Source: Gallaecimonas sp045291545 (GTDB lineage Bacteria > Pseudomonadota > Gammaproteobacteria > Enterobacterales > Gallaecimonadaceae). Taken from it: a stretch of DNA of 64,000 nt. The translations under genes were made by a program, and so were the position numbers. The stretch spans positions 2,480,001 to 2,544,000 of the forward strand of contig NZ_CP149514.1 in the NCBI RefSeq assembly GCF_045291545.1, written 5' to 3'. Of the stretch, positions 25,672-34,705 are shown piece after piece. Under the pieces are notes generated by a model, which was not told the origin of the DNA, made no database searches, and saw only the letters and a program-made list of their open reading frames with translations. The stretch's first letter is position 1. Each line of letters opens with the position of its first letter.

Positions 25672-25923
25672 ATGCGCGTCAAAAAGGCTATTGGCCTGCT
25701 TGCCATTGGTGCCGTGCTGGTACTGGCTGCGGCTTCCCCACTGCATCAACATCTGGTGCCGTGCCCTGCTGATCAGGGTGATACCTGCCTGGCCCATCAG
25801 GAAGTCAGCTGGAGCCAGTGGCTATTTGGCAAAAGCGCCTCGGCCCAACTGCACTTTCTGGATCTGCTGGAATTGCTGACCAGCCACAGTAGTGACAGCA
25901 ACACTCCGCGCGTTCAGCGCTGA
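25672..25923 (+). CDS. Small exported or membrane-anchored protein of unknown function
   Basis: 83 residues from an ATG with GGGAG upstream. The N-terminus is a signal peptide or anchor (RVKKAIGLLAIGAVLVLAAA), followed by HQHLVPCPADQGDTCLAHQE with two cysteines that could form a disulfide in the periplasm, and a hydrophilic C-terminus. I do not recognise the family. It is placed after its own possible promoter, between gabD and dam, and its last 10 bp overlap the 3' end of dam on the other strand. Composition matches its surroundings. Confidence 0.65.
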   Translation: MRVKKAIGLLAIGAVLVLAAASPLHQHLVPCPADQGDTCLAHQEVSWSQWLFGKSASAQLHFLDLLELLTSHSSDSNTPRVQR

Positions 25924-26789
25924 GCTATCTTCCGATTCAGGCTGACTACGTCCGCCAGCTCTACCGACATTTCTTCCTCACCCGCATAAAGTGCCAGTAA
26001 CTCAGCGACTTTCTGGCGGCCACTGCCGTTACGGCTAATGCTGCGCTTGACCTTGACGGTATTGAGCAAGGCGTCACGATACAGCCAGCGAGTGTGCTCG
26101 GTGTCATGGTTAGAGATCAGCACACTCACGCCACGGCGGGATGACTCCAGCGCGGTTTTCGCCAGCATAGCCTGGTCGTCCAGGCTAAAACCACTGGCGG
26201 CATAGGTTGTAAAACTGGCGGTCACCGACAACGGTACATAGGGTGGATCGCAATAGACTACGGCGCCAGCCTGGGCTGCTTGCATTGGCGTGACAAAGTG
26301 CTGGCAGGTAAATGTGGCGTACCGGGCTTTATGAGCGAAAAACCACAGTTCGTCTTCTGGAAAGTACGGTTTTTTATACGACCCGAACGGCACGTTAAAG
26401 CCACCACTGCGATTGTAGCGGCACAAACCGTTATAGCCATGCCGATTGAGGTATAAAAACAACAAGGATCGGCGGTAGCTGTCAGTGCAGCCATTAAATT
26501 CCGTACGTAACCGGTAGTAGCACTCTCGGTGGTTGGTTTCTGGCCGGAACAGCTCGGCGGCATCGCGAATAAAACGTCCAGGCTCTGCCGCCAGATGCTG
26601 ATAAAGGGCAATCAGATCCGGGTTGATATCGTTCAGAACATAACGCTCAAACTGGCTGTTAAGAAACACCGAACCGGCTCCCACGAAGGGCTCAACCAGC
26701 ACATCCCCTGGCGGTAAGTGCTGGCTGATGTGATCAACCAAGGTGTATTTGCCACCCGCCCATTTCAGGAAGGCTCGGTGTTTTTTCAT
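25914..26789 (-). CDS. dam: DNA adenine methylase (GATC)
   Basis: 291 residues from MKKHRAFLKWAGGKY, aligning with E. coli Dam from its first residue. AdoMet-binding region FVGAGSVFLN and catalytic DPPY at 181-184 are intact. It methylates adenine in GATC for mismatch repair strand discrimination and replication timing. A TTG eight codons upstream is an unlikely alternative start. It follows damX by 32 bp in the aroK-aroB-damX-dam order of E. coli, but rpe no longer follows. Confidence 0.97.
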   Translation of the reverse strand: MKKHRAFLKWAGGKYTLVDHISQHLPPGDVLVEPFVGAGSVFLNSQFERYVLNDINPDLIALYQHLAAEPGRFIRDAAELFRPETNHRECYYRLRTEFNGCTDSYRRSLLFLYLNRHGYNGLCRYNRSGGFNVPFGSYKKPYFPEDELWFFAHKARYATFTCQHFVTPMQAAQAGAVVYCDPPYVPLSVTASFTTYAASGFSLDDQAMLAKTALESSRRGVSVLISNHDTEHTRWLYRDALLNTVKVKRSISRNGSGRQKVAELLALYAGEEEMSVELADVVSLNRKIAQR

Positions 26790-26821
26790 GCGAAGGCCGT
26801 CATTCGAAGTCAAGCGCCATT

Positions 26822-28108
26822 CTAACGAGAGGCGGCGGCAATTTCTGCCTTGATTTTACGATACGATTTTGGCCAGGCACCGCCTTTACGATAAAACTCC
26901 GGCAAGGTTTTGATTGCCGTCCGAGCTTCCGCAATGGTGGCAAAATCACCCCATATGGCGAGATAAAACGCCTTGCCATGGCGCTTGGTGACAGCCAACT
27001 GCCAGCCTTTGAGCGGGTGTGCCTTGAGCGCTGCTTCCAGCTTGCTGCGACTGAGCCCGGCAATCAGCTGAATGCCAAAATGGTTATCTGCAATTGCCGT
27101 GGGCCAAGGGGCCATAGCTACCGCTGATGGCGTGGTACCTTGCGGTTCAGTTTTATTGGCGGCTGCCTCTTCATGAGGTGTTGTCGAGACTGGTGCTGGC
27201 GTTAGCGCCGGTGTTGCCGCTGGTGTTATTGGCTCCTGCCGTTTTGCCGCCGGTGTCGATGTTTCTGCTGTTGCCTCACTGTTATTCTCAGACGGCTTGG
27301 CAATATCTGTCGAAGGGGCATCATCCTTGCTGGCTACTGCACCACTTGCTGACTTAGTGCTGTCTACAGACGAAGCTTGTTCAGCCGTTGCCAACGACGG
27401 CTCGCTTTTTACCGGTGGCGGCAGCATGGCCTGTTTAACACGGTGGTTGTCATCGGGTTCAGTGGCTGGTGCCGCGCTGCTAACGGGCAACTTGACCGCC
27501 ACCGCTTGGCGAACCGCATCGCCGCCACTGCCGGCCGGTGCTCTGGTAAGCCAGATAATGGCCGCCGAAATAGCCACCACCAAGATTGCCAATAACGGCC
27601 AAAGCCAGAGCGGCCGACGCTGCGCTGGCTCTGCTTCTGGCTCTATGCCACTGTCTTGCCCGACATACACTGCTTGCCAGTCTCGTGCCGGTACTTGTGC
27701 CGAGGAGGGCACCAGCAATAACAACTGCATCTGCTCACTGACTTCATCGGCGAGAGTCTGCCACTCACTGAGTAATTGCCCTGAGATAGCTTCAGTGCTT
27801 TCAATCACCAACAGCCGGTTGACCGGCTCCTGGCGCATCCTCAGGTAGCTTTCAACGAGCGTATCATCGGGATTAAAAAGCGGGTCTTGAAACCACTGGG
27901 TCAACACATCGGTGCGCATCTTGCGGATCCCCGGCGCTTTACGACAACGCACCAGTGCCACATCCAGGCCTTTGGGGAGGTTATCCAGTAGACGGTTTAG
28001 CAGGTGGCCACGCAGGCTACCATCACGCTCAGTGACAATAATCGGGTCGGGGCTGAAGTGCAGCAGGTGCTGAATACGTTGCAGCAGGTTGGTCAGCTGA
28101 TCAGACAT
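26822..28108 (-). CDS. damX: DamX-like SPOR-domain cell-division protein
   Basis: 428 residues. The N-terminal half resembles a degenerate AAA-type domain (PDPIIVTERDGSLRGHLLNR) without Walker A. A membrane helix lies at about 168-188 (LWLWPLLAILVVAISAAIIW), then a long periplasmic linker rich in Pro, Ala, Ser and Thr, and a C-terminal SPOR domain (about 345-425, FGIQLIAGLSRSKLEAALKA). SPOR domains bind denuded peptidoglycan at the septum. Gene position between aroB and dam is conserved and supports the name. Confidence 0.9.
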   Translation of the reverse strand: MSDQLTNLLQRIQHLLHFSPDPIIVTERDGSLRGHLLNRLLDNLPKGLDVALVRCRKAPGIRKMRTDVLTQWFQDPLFNPDDTLVESYLRMRQEPVNRLLVIESTEAISGQLLSEWQTLADEVSEQMQLLLLVPSSAQVPARDWQAVYVGQDSGIEPEAEPAQRRPLWLWPLLAILVVAISAAIIWLTRAPAGSGGDAVRQAVAVKLPVSSAAPATEPDDNHRVKQAMLPPPVKSEPSLATAEQASSVDSTKSASGAVASKDDAPSTDIAKPSENNSEATAETSTPAAKRQEPITPAATPALTPAPVSTTPHEEAAANKTEPQGTTPSAVAMAPWPTAIADNHFGIQLIAGLSRSKLEAALKAHPLKGWQLAVTKRHGKAFYLAIWGDFATIAEARTAIKTLPEFYRKGGAWPKSYRKIKAEIAAASR

Positions 28109-28123
28109 GGCTCACTTATCAGG

Positions 28124-29200
28124 TCAGGCCGTCTGAACACCTTCTATGGCAGCGTCAATTTCTTCCTCTGTGGCATCAGCCACGACGCAGGCACAGCCCA
28201 GCCCATCAGGCAGTACCAGCCGCAACTTGCCAGCCAGTACTTTCTTATCTCGCCGCATCAGCGGCAGGTAATGGGCTACAGCCATGTTCTCAGGGCCTTT
28301 GACAGGCAACCCGGCTGCCGCGATCAGACGGTAAATACGCGACATTTGCTCATCATCCAGCATCCCCCGGCCCTTGGCAAGGGCCGCCGCCATGACCATG
28401 CCAGCCGCCACCGCTTCACCGTGCAACCAGCCGCCAAAGCCTTGGTGAGCCTCTATAGCGTGGCCAAAGGTATGACCCAGATTCAAGTGCGCCCTGACGC
28501 CCTGTTCCCGCTCATCCTGACTGACAATATCAGCCTTGATGGTCAATGAACGGCTAATGGCATAGGCCAACGTCGCTTTGTCGCATTGGCGCAGTGCCGG
28601 CATATTGGCTTCCAGCCAGCGAAAAAAATCCGCGTCGGCAATGACACCGTATTTGATCACTTCCGCCAGCCCCGCAGACAGTTGCCGGCTCGGCAAGGTG
28701 TCAAGCCAATTGAGGTCAACATAGACACCTTGTGGCTGGTAAAAGGCACCAATCAGGTTTTTGCCCAGTGGGTGATTGACCGCCGTTTTTCCGCCTACGG
28801 CTGAATCCACTTGCGACAACAGGGTCGTCGGCAACTGAATAAAATCAATGCCGCGCTGATAGCAGGCTGCGGCAAAACCGGTCAAATCACCGGTCACGCC
28901 ACCACCAAGAGCCAGCAATAAACCATCACGGCCCATACTCTGTTCAATCAGGTGGCCGATCAGCTTTTCCAATTCCTGCAGGTTTTTAGCCTGTTCGCCA
29001 TCGGGCAGTAGGTAGTGAGATAGGCGGCGGGGGGTGTCACCCAAAAAGGCTTTTAAGGTAACAAAATGGCCGGCCAGGGGGGGCTGACTTACCACCACCA
29101 CTTGCCGGCCTTTTACAGCGTCTTGCAGGGCCGGATGCAGACCTTCACCAATGAAGACAGGATAGCTTCGTTGGCCCAGTCCTACATCCAGTCGCTGCAT
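28124..29200 (-). CDS. aroB: 3-dehydroquinate synthase
   Basis: 358 residues with NAD-binding ALGGGVTGDLTGFAAA and metal-binding GHTFGHAIEAH. It catalyses the second shikimate step, from DAHP to 3-dehydroquinate. It starts 2 bp after aroK and is followed 15 bp later by damX, the E. coli order. Confidence 0.97.
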   Translation of the reverse strand: MQRLDVGLGQRSYPVFIGEGLHPALQDAVKGRQVVVVSQPPLAGHFVTLKAFLGDTPRRLSHYLLPDGEQAKNLQELEKLIGHLIEQSMGRDGLLLALGGGVTGDLTGFAAACYQRGIDFIQLPTTLLSQVDSAVGGKTAVNHPLGKNLIGAFYQPQGVYVDLNWLDTLPSRQLSAGLAEVIKYGVIADADFFRWLEANMPALRQCDKATLAYAISRSLTIKADIVSQDEREQGVRAHLNLGHTFGHAIEAHQGFGGWLHGEAVAAGMVMAAALAKGRGMLDDEQMSRIYRLIAAAGLPVKGPENMAVAHYLPLMRRDKKVLAGKLRLVLPDGLGCACVVADATEEEIDAAIEGVQTA

Positions 29201-29202
29201 CG

Positions 29203-29718
29203 TTAGAATCCCAGTTGGTCGATGATCTTGTTGGCTACCGCCCGGGCGCTTTGGTCATCAGTACGCACGACGATATCCGCGACTTCCTCATACAGGGGAT
29301 TACGCTCTTCGGCTAGTGACTCCAGCACCTCGCGAGGTTCATCAACTTGTAGCAACGGTCGCCGTTTGTCTTTTTGCGTACGAGCCAGCTGCTTTTCAAT
29401 GGTGGTTTCAAGATAGACCACAATGCCACGCGCGGAAATACGGTTACGCACGTCTTTGTTGATCACGGCGCCACCACCGGTTGCCAGCACGATACCCTGC
29501 AACTCGGTTAAATCGTCGATAACCCGGGATTCACGAACGCGAAAACCATCTTCGCCTTCCACATCAAATACCCAGGCAATATCCGCGCCGGTACGACGCT
29601 CGATTTCCTGATCGGAATCGTAAAAATCCAGGTGCAATTCCTGGGCGAGTTGACGGCCAATGGTGCTTTTGCCGGCCCCCATGGGGCCAATAAGAATGAT
29701 ATTGCGTTTTTCTGCCAT
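29203..29718 (-). CDS. aroK: Shikimate kinase I
   Basis: 171 residues with Walker A GPMGAGKS at 11-18, the shikimate-binding DSDQEIE, and ATGGGAV. It phosphorylates shikimate. A sigma70-like promoter lies upstream (see 29800-29828), after the terminator that closes the pilus operon, so aroK-aroB-damX-dam form a separate transcription unit. Confidence 0.97.
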   Translation of the reverse strand: MAEKRNIILIGPMGAGKSTIGRQLAQELHLDFYDSDQEIERRTGADIAWVFDVEGEDGFRVRESRVIDDLTELQGIVLATGGGAVINKDVRNRISARGIVVYLETTIEKQLARTQKDKRRPLLQVDEPREVLESLAEERNPLYEEVADIVVRTDDQSARAVANKIIDQLGF

Positions 29719-29799
29719 ATTCGGTGCTACGTCTTCGCTGTCTGAAACAAGGGCGAAACGCCCGGATGAACATCCCCACAGGTCGATAGGTGACGGCGG

Positions 29800-29828
29800 A
29801 TTATCGCAATTGTCCGGCCTTTCGGCAA
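29800..29828 (-). promoter_or_regulatory. Sigma70-like promoter of aroK-aroB-damX-dam
   Basis: On the minus strand TTGCCG (complement of 29823-29828), a 17-bp spacer and GATAAT (complement of 29800-29805) match 4/6 and 5/6 of the consensus. The start site would fall about 75 bp before the aroK ATG. Confidence 0.55.
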
Positions 29829-29854
29829 CTAAGCGAGTGAAATAGCCGAAATAA

Positions 29855-29885
29855 CAATAAAAAACCCCGCCGATGCGGGGTTTTT
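29855..29885 (-). terminator. Intrinsic terminator after the lipoprotein gene
   Basis: The CCCCGC/GCGGGG stem with a 4-base loop is followed on the minus strand by a long T-run. It separates the pil/lipoprotein unit from aroK. Confidence 0.92.
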
Positions 29886-29898
29886 CTCAGGTTAAAAC

Positions 29899-32031
29899 TC
29901 AGGGCCCACTGTTGACAGTAACAGGCAATACCCTTTCCACTGCCCCTATCTTGGCAGAAATAAAGACCTGCCCGGTGCCTTTACCGGCTGTCAGGTAGCC
30001 AGAGAAGCGGGCAAAGTTGGGGCAGCTGCTTTGCACATCACTGAGCACCAAACCGGGGTAGCCACTGGTACTGGGCATACTCTGGGAACCACCGCGGCTG
30101 ATTTCCAGCGGTGTTTTGGCTTCAAAACTGATGGCGGTGGCAATAGGCGCCGGGTTAATTGTGCCATCCGGAGCAATATCAAAGACACAGGCATTAAGCG
30201 TTGTCGCCGTTACCGTTGCGGATGGGGTGCCACAGTTTTGATAATTACCGTCGCACAGCAGCACTTGGATGTTGTTGCCGGAGAACACAATCACGCCGGA
30301 GGCCATCATATCAACCGGCTGGTTGTTACAAAGGCCGTTGGCGGCATCAGCACTCTGGCACAGCAAGCCATCATAGATGCCATTGGGAGGCAGACGGTCA
30401 CGGCCTGAGGTTACCTGGCCACCATCGGCATAGAAGGGCTCAACTGAGCGCACTGACGGCCCGTCATATTTGCCGTTGCCATTGAAGTCGTAGAACACTT
30501 CACCATTGTCATATTGACCATTATGGTTGCTATCGACATAGGTCTCGTGAGTATCCCAGACACCATTTTCATTGAGATCCAGGAAGGGCTCACCCTGATC
30601 CTGATTGGCTTCAAACTCACTGACACCGCCTACATCGGGATCAAAGCGGCCATTACCATTGAGATCATCAAAGCTTTCTTCCCCCTGGGAATAAGCCAAA
30701 ATGGTGGTCCGTAAGTCTCGCGGCCTTGGGTCAGTGCTGGTCCAGGTCACATTACAGGTGCCTTTTTGCGTAGCACAGTTACCTATTACGCGGCCCCCTT
30801 CGGTAACAACGGTGACCATGGTGCCATCTGGCGGCGGGTTGTTGAACTGGTCGCCCATATCAATACGGATATTGACGTCAACACCATTGATATTGGCCGC
30901 ATAAGGGTTATGGTTTTCAATAGACAACGAGAAGGAGTCGGTATCCGGCAGGCCGGTGCCGATAGCCAGATTCTGCGACACCGCGGTAATGTTAGGTTGC
31001 GCGGTGATATAGGCTTTGACTCGGGGCGAGCTGGGCAGAGCACCTGAGATAAGGGTGGTACTGACTTGGCCACTGGCATTGGAAACTGCACTAGTCTGTT
31101 CCAACGACGCATCTTTGTTGTTTTCCAGCCCAAACGTTACCGGCACATCCTTTTTCGGCGAACCGTTCTGGTCACGAACAATGAAGGTGACGGTAGAGTT
31201 ACGAGTACCGCCGGAGCCTTCGATATTAATATACTCGGGGTTGGCACTGTCAAAAGCAATGGAGCCTACCGGCGATGAAGACAACGACAGGGTCAGTGTT
31301 TCAGTCAGGTTGTTACTGCCTACCGTGGCCGACACGGTGATCAGGTCCTGGCCTTCACAGCCGGTAAGCTGATAAGTCGAAGTAGCAACACCGGCAATGG
31401 TGTTAACAGGGTTATCCAAAGAAGCCTGGCCGCTATCGACACAACGGGAAGTGAAGGTCACCGGTACCGGCGTGGTATACGGTTGACCATTGGCCAGCAG
31501 TTCCGCGCGCACAGAGAAGCTGGCCCCTTGGGCCACCGGCTCGACGGCGCCACTACTCAGGTTCATAGTGACATTGACCGAGCCAATACTGGCCGACACG
31601 GAGGTCGTCGCATCACCGGAGTCAGCATCGAAAGTCACCACACCTTGCGCGGTACCTGCGTTAAAGCGCAGCAATGCTTCACCATTGCTGTCGGTCAGGA
31701 CTTTGCCGTCGGTAGGAGACAACGCACCTTTATCAGTGCTGACGGTCACCACCTTGCTGGCCTGCGCATTGCCATCCGCATCCTTGGCGGTGACCAACAA
31801 TACCGCCGGTTTCAGCGGATCGATACTGGTTACCTGAGTACAGCCGTCAATAGTTGCCGCACTAGGATTGGGGCAATCATAAACAGCCAGCGCTACCGTC
31901 GGTATCGTGGCTGACGGCGGTGTAGTGGTACCACCGGTGGTATCACCGGTGCCATCCAGTGAACCGCCGCCACCGCAGCCTGCCAATACAGCTACCAGCG
32001 GCAGCAGTGCAAGCCAGTGTTTTTTCATCAT
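29899..32031 (-). CDS. Large Ig-like lipoprotein with calcium-binding-type loops
   Basis: 710 residues. A lipoprotein signal peptide ends in LAGC (C19), then a glycine/threonine-rich spacer. Residues about 45-380 look like successive bacterial Ig-like (Big/invasin-like) domains: KDADGNAQASKVVTVSTDKG, RDQNGSPKKDVPVTFGLE. At about 453-521 there are four EF-hand/dockerin-type loops: DLNGNGRFD, DLNENGVWD, DSNHNGQYD and DFNGNGKYD. A cysteine-containing C-terminal domain follows. This suggests a calcium-stabilised surface or outer-membrane protein. It follows pilQ by 62 bp with GGGAG before its ATG and no terminator between, so it is probably cotranscribed with the pilus genes. I cannot name a function. 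Confidence 0.8.
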   Translation of the reverse strand: MMKKHWLALLPLVAVLAGCGGGGSLDGTGDTTGGTTTPPSATIPTVALAVYDCPNPSAATIDGCTQVTSIDPLKPAVLLVTAKDADGNAQASKVVTVSTDKGALSPTDGKVLTDSNGEALLRFNAGTAQGVVTFDADSGDATTSVSASIGSVNVTMNLSSGAVEPVAQGASFSVRAELLANGQPYTTPVPVTFTSRCVDSGQASLDNPVNTIAGVATSTYQLTGCEGQDLITVSATVGSNNLTETLTLSLSSSPVGSIAFDSANPEYINIEGSGGTRNSTVTFIVRDQNGSPKKDVPVTFGLENNKDASLEQTSAVSNASGQVSTTLISGALPSSPRVKAYITAQPNITAVSQNLAIGTGLPDTDSFSLSIENHNPYAANINGVDVNIRIDMGDQFNNPPPDGTMVTVVTEGGRVIGNCATQKGTCNVTWTSTDPRPRDLRTTILAYSQGEESFDDLNGNGRFDPDVGGVSEFEANQDQGEPFLDLNENGVWDTHETYVDSNHNGQYDNGEVFYDFNGNGKYDGPSVRSVEPFYADGGQVTSGRDRLPPNGIYDGLLCQSADAANGLCNNQPVDMMASGVIVFSGNNIQVLLCDGNYQNCGTPSATVTATTLNACVFDIAPDGTINPAPIATAISFEAKTPLEISRGGSQSMPSTSGYPGLVLSDVQSSCPNFARFSGYLTAGKGTGQVFISAKIGAVERVLPVTVNSGP

Positions 32032-32093
32032 GTCGGTCTACTCCCTCGAAAAGGCAGCAGGCCAGCCCCCTCAGCCTGGCCTGCTCATCATCA

Positions 32094-34145
32094 TTACTGC
32101 ACGTCAGTGACGATACGTGGCGTCACGAAGATCAGCAGTTCTGACTTGTTATTGGCATCATTGGTATTACGGAACAACCAGCCAAGGCCCGGGATATCGC
32201 CCAACAACGGCACTTTCGATACCACTTTCTTACGTTCCTGCTGGAAAATCCCGCCCAGCACGATGGTTTCACCGTTATCCACCAGCACCTGAGTACCAAT
32301 TTCCTTGGTATCAATGGCAGTAGCCAGACCAGTACCGGTCTGTACAGTTTCACCTTTGGTATCTTCGGTAATCACCAAATCGAGAATGATTTTGTTATCC
32401 GGTGTGATTTGCGGTGTTACCCGCAGGCTCAACACCGCTTTTTTGAAGGTAACGGATGTGGCCCCGGAAGAAGTGCTTTGCACAAAGGGGATCTCGGTAC
32501 CTTGTTCAATATAGGCCGCTTTCTGGTTCGCAGTAGTTAAGCGCGGACTGGAGATCACTTCCGCCTTATTTTCCTGTTCCAGAGCCGATAACTCCAGATC
32601 CAGTAAGGTACCGTCCGCCAGCTTGGCGACATGGAAACCAATGGATGCAGCATTTTCAGCCGCCGCCGGTAGGTTCACATTGAGTCGGTTATTGAGAATA
32701 GGGATATTGCCACTGGCCACAGTGTTGGCACCTTCAAGCGTACCGGAAGTGCCATCGTTACCTTGTTGGTCAGTGAAGCCCAGGCGAACCCCTAAGTCTT
32801 CCACGACGTTATCTCGCACCGTAACAATGCGTGACTCAATCAGCACCTGCTTGACCGGCACATCCAACACACTGATAAGGTGTTTGATTTCTTTGAGTTT
32901 ATCAGCAGTATCCTGCACCAGCAGAGTATTGGTACGCTCATCCACCGTGACGTTGCCACGGTCAGACAGCAAGCTAGCGTCGCTGCCTTTAATCAACTCG
33001 GCCAAGTCTTTGGCTTTGGCGTAGTTGATAGGAATAAACTCGGAGTACAGCGGTACCAGCGTCTGCACCTTATTTTTGGCTTCCAGTTCCTGCGCTTCAC
33101 GGGCGGCCAGTTCATCCGCCGGCGCCACCATCAGAATATTGCCGTCAACCCGCTTACCCAGACCTTTGACTTTCAGCACCATGTCCAGTGCCTGATCCCA
33201 AGGTACGCCGTCAAGACGCAGGGTAATATTGCCTTTTACCGAGTCCGAGGTTACCAGGTTGAAGTTGTTGTAATCGGCAATGATCTGCAGCACCGTTCTG
33301 ACCGGGATATCCTGGAAATTCAGCGAAATCCGCTTACCGTCGTAGGATGCTTTTTCCTTATCCTGCTCTGCTTTTGCTTTCGGGAAAACTTCCAGAGTGA
33401 ACAGATTATTGGCCTGCTGATAACGGAAGGTGTAATCACCACTTGGTTTGATCACCATGCGGGTTTTATCACCGTCACGGAAGGTCTCAATACTTTTTAC
33501 CGGCGTCCCGAAATCAGTCACATCCAGCTGATAAATCAGGTCATCCGGAATGGCGGTGTTAAGGAACTCGGCAACAATGCGTGGCCCTTGCTGGTGCACG
33601 TCCACGGCTGCAGAGGTGTTCTTCATAAACACCAGCATCCGCCCTTCGTTACCTTTACCACGGCGAAAATCAATGGCTTTAATGGCATTGATCTGCCCGC
33701 CTTGACCTTCCTGACCAGCACCGGAAATGGCCTGCCCCAGCGATACGATGAACTTGTTATCGACTCGTTTGGTTTGGTAGGAAGTCAGTTTGTCCAGGTG
33801 CAGAACAGCGCGCACACCATCGTTAATGCTGGTCGTGGTAACACTACTGAGGCCACCGGCTTTCACATCCAGCTTGGACATGGCCAGCTTGGAATCGACA
33901 CCGCGAAAATCGATGTACAGCTCAGCCGGATCGTAAGATATGCGGGTGCGTGGCTCCATAAAGTCGCCATTCATCACAAACTCCAGCTCAATGCCGTGTT
34001 TGCCCAGTGTATTTTCCCGCACATCAACCAGCGACGCGGCCATTGCATGGACAGCTGGTAGCAACAGCATCAAACCAAGCAGCTGTTGTTGAATCCGTTG
34101 CCAGAAACGGCGCTGCGGATTTTCAAGGGCTTTGCTAGCATTCAT
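32094..34145 (-). CDS. pilQ: Type IV pilus secretin PilQ
   Basis: 683 residues from the ATG at 34145, which follows AAGGGA; an in-frame ATG 27 bp upstream is possible but has no Shine-Dalgarno. A signal peptide (LLGLMLLLPAVHAMAA) is followed by AMIN-type domains, an STN domain (ISLNFQDIPVRTVLQIIADY), a secretin N1-type domain (LVPLYSEFIPINYAKAKDLA) and the C-terminal secretin beta-barrel (VISSPRLTTANQKAAYIEQG). It forms the outer-membrane gate for the pilus and DNA uptake. It is the last of the classical pilMNOPQ genes. Confidence 0.96.
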   Translation of the reverse strand: MNASKALENPQRRFWQRIQQQLLGLMLLLPAVHAMAASLVDVRENTLGKHGIELEFVMNGDFMEPRTRISYDPAELYIDFRGVDSKLAMSKLDVKAGGLSSVTTTSINDGVRAVLHLDKLTSYQTKRVDNKFIVSLGQAISGAGQEGQGGQINAIKAIDFRRGKGNEGRMLVFMKNTSAAVDVHQQGPRIVAEFLNTAIPDDLIYQLDVTDFGTPVKSIETFRDGDKTRMVIKPSGDYTFRYQQANNLFTLEVFPKAKAEQDKEKASYDGKRISLNFQDIPVRTVLQIIADYNNFNLVTSDSVKGNITLRLDGVPWDQALDMVLKVKGLGKRVDGNILMVAPADELAAREAQELEAKNKVQTLVPLYSEFIPINYAKAKDLAELIKGSDASLLSDRGNVTVDERTNTLLVQDTADKLKEIKHLISVLDVPVKQVLIESRIVTVRDNVVEDLGVRLGFTDQQGNDGTSGTLEGANTVASGNIPILNNRLNVNLPAAAENAASIGFHVAKLADGTLLDLELSALEQENKAEVISSPRLTTANQKAAYIEQGTEIPFVQSTSSGATSVTFKKAVLSLRVTPQITPDNKIILDLVITEDTKGETVQTGTGLATAIDTKEIGTQVLVDNGETIVLGGIFQQERKKVVSKVPLLGDIPGLGWLFRNTNDANNKSELLIFVTPRIVTDVQ

Positions 34146-34174
34146 CACGTCATGTCCCTTCGAGAATCTCATAA

Positions 34175-34705
34175 TTATTCACTGACCAGTTCGAGCGACG
34201 CTTCGCGCTCTTGCCAGCACCCAGCGCCATCTGGCACCAACTCCCGGATTTTGATGCCTGACCGGGAGATGTCTTTTATCAGACCGTGGTACAGGCCCAG
34301 ATAGTTACCGGTGGTGACTCGGTAAAGGTTACCGTCCCCTGCCTGGATCAACGCCCAAAGCTGACCATCACTGCCCAGCGTACCCTTCATTTTCAGGGTA
34401 TCCAGAGGGAATTGTTCCAACGGTTCTTTTGCCCGATTGGTATCAGGTTGCAAACAGTCCGGATTGCGGCTGGCAGCGCTTTCTGCCAGCAATTCCGGGC
34501 TCGGTGGCGCAAACGGACTGCGCCGGTCACCGGGTTCATAGCGAAAGTGTGTAAACGACTTCATCGCCGGCATCGGTTCAATACCGGGTACCGGGCGCTG
34601 CTTCACTTCTTTGACAAACGCCTGCAAATCACTGGTGTCATCGTTACAGCCGGCAATTCCCAGCACCGACACCAACAACAACAGGCTAGCCTTTCTTCTT
34701 GGCAT
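34175..34705 (-). CDS. pilP: Type IV pilus assembly lipoprotein PilP
   Basis: 176 residues with a lipobox ending in IAGC (C20), a proline-rich stretch and a C-terminal beta-domain (LKMKGTLGSDGQLWALIQAG; YRVTTGNYLGLYHG). It links the inner-membrane PilMNO complex to PilQ. Its start overlaps the end of pilO by 20 bp; pilQ follows 29 bp after its stop. Confidence 0.94.
   Translation of the reverse strand: MPRRKASLLLLVSVLGIAGCNDDTSDLQAFVKEVKQRPVPGIEPMPAMKSFTHFRYEPGDRRSPFAPPSPELLAESAASRNPDCLQPDTNRAKEPLEQFPLDTLKMKGTLGSDGQLWALIQAGDGNLYRVTTGNYLGLYHGLIKDISRSGIKIRELVPDGAGCWQEREASLELVSE

Noticed and set aside
32880..34061. Long + strand open frame opposite pilQ
   Set aside because: It is antisense to a clear secretin gene, its product has no recognisable domain, and such shadows are common at this GC content.
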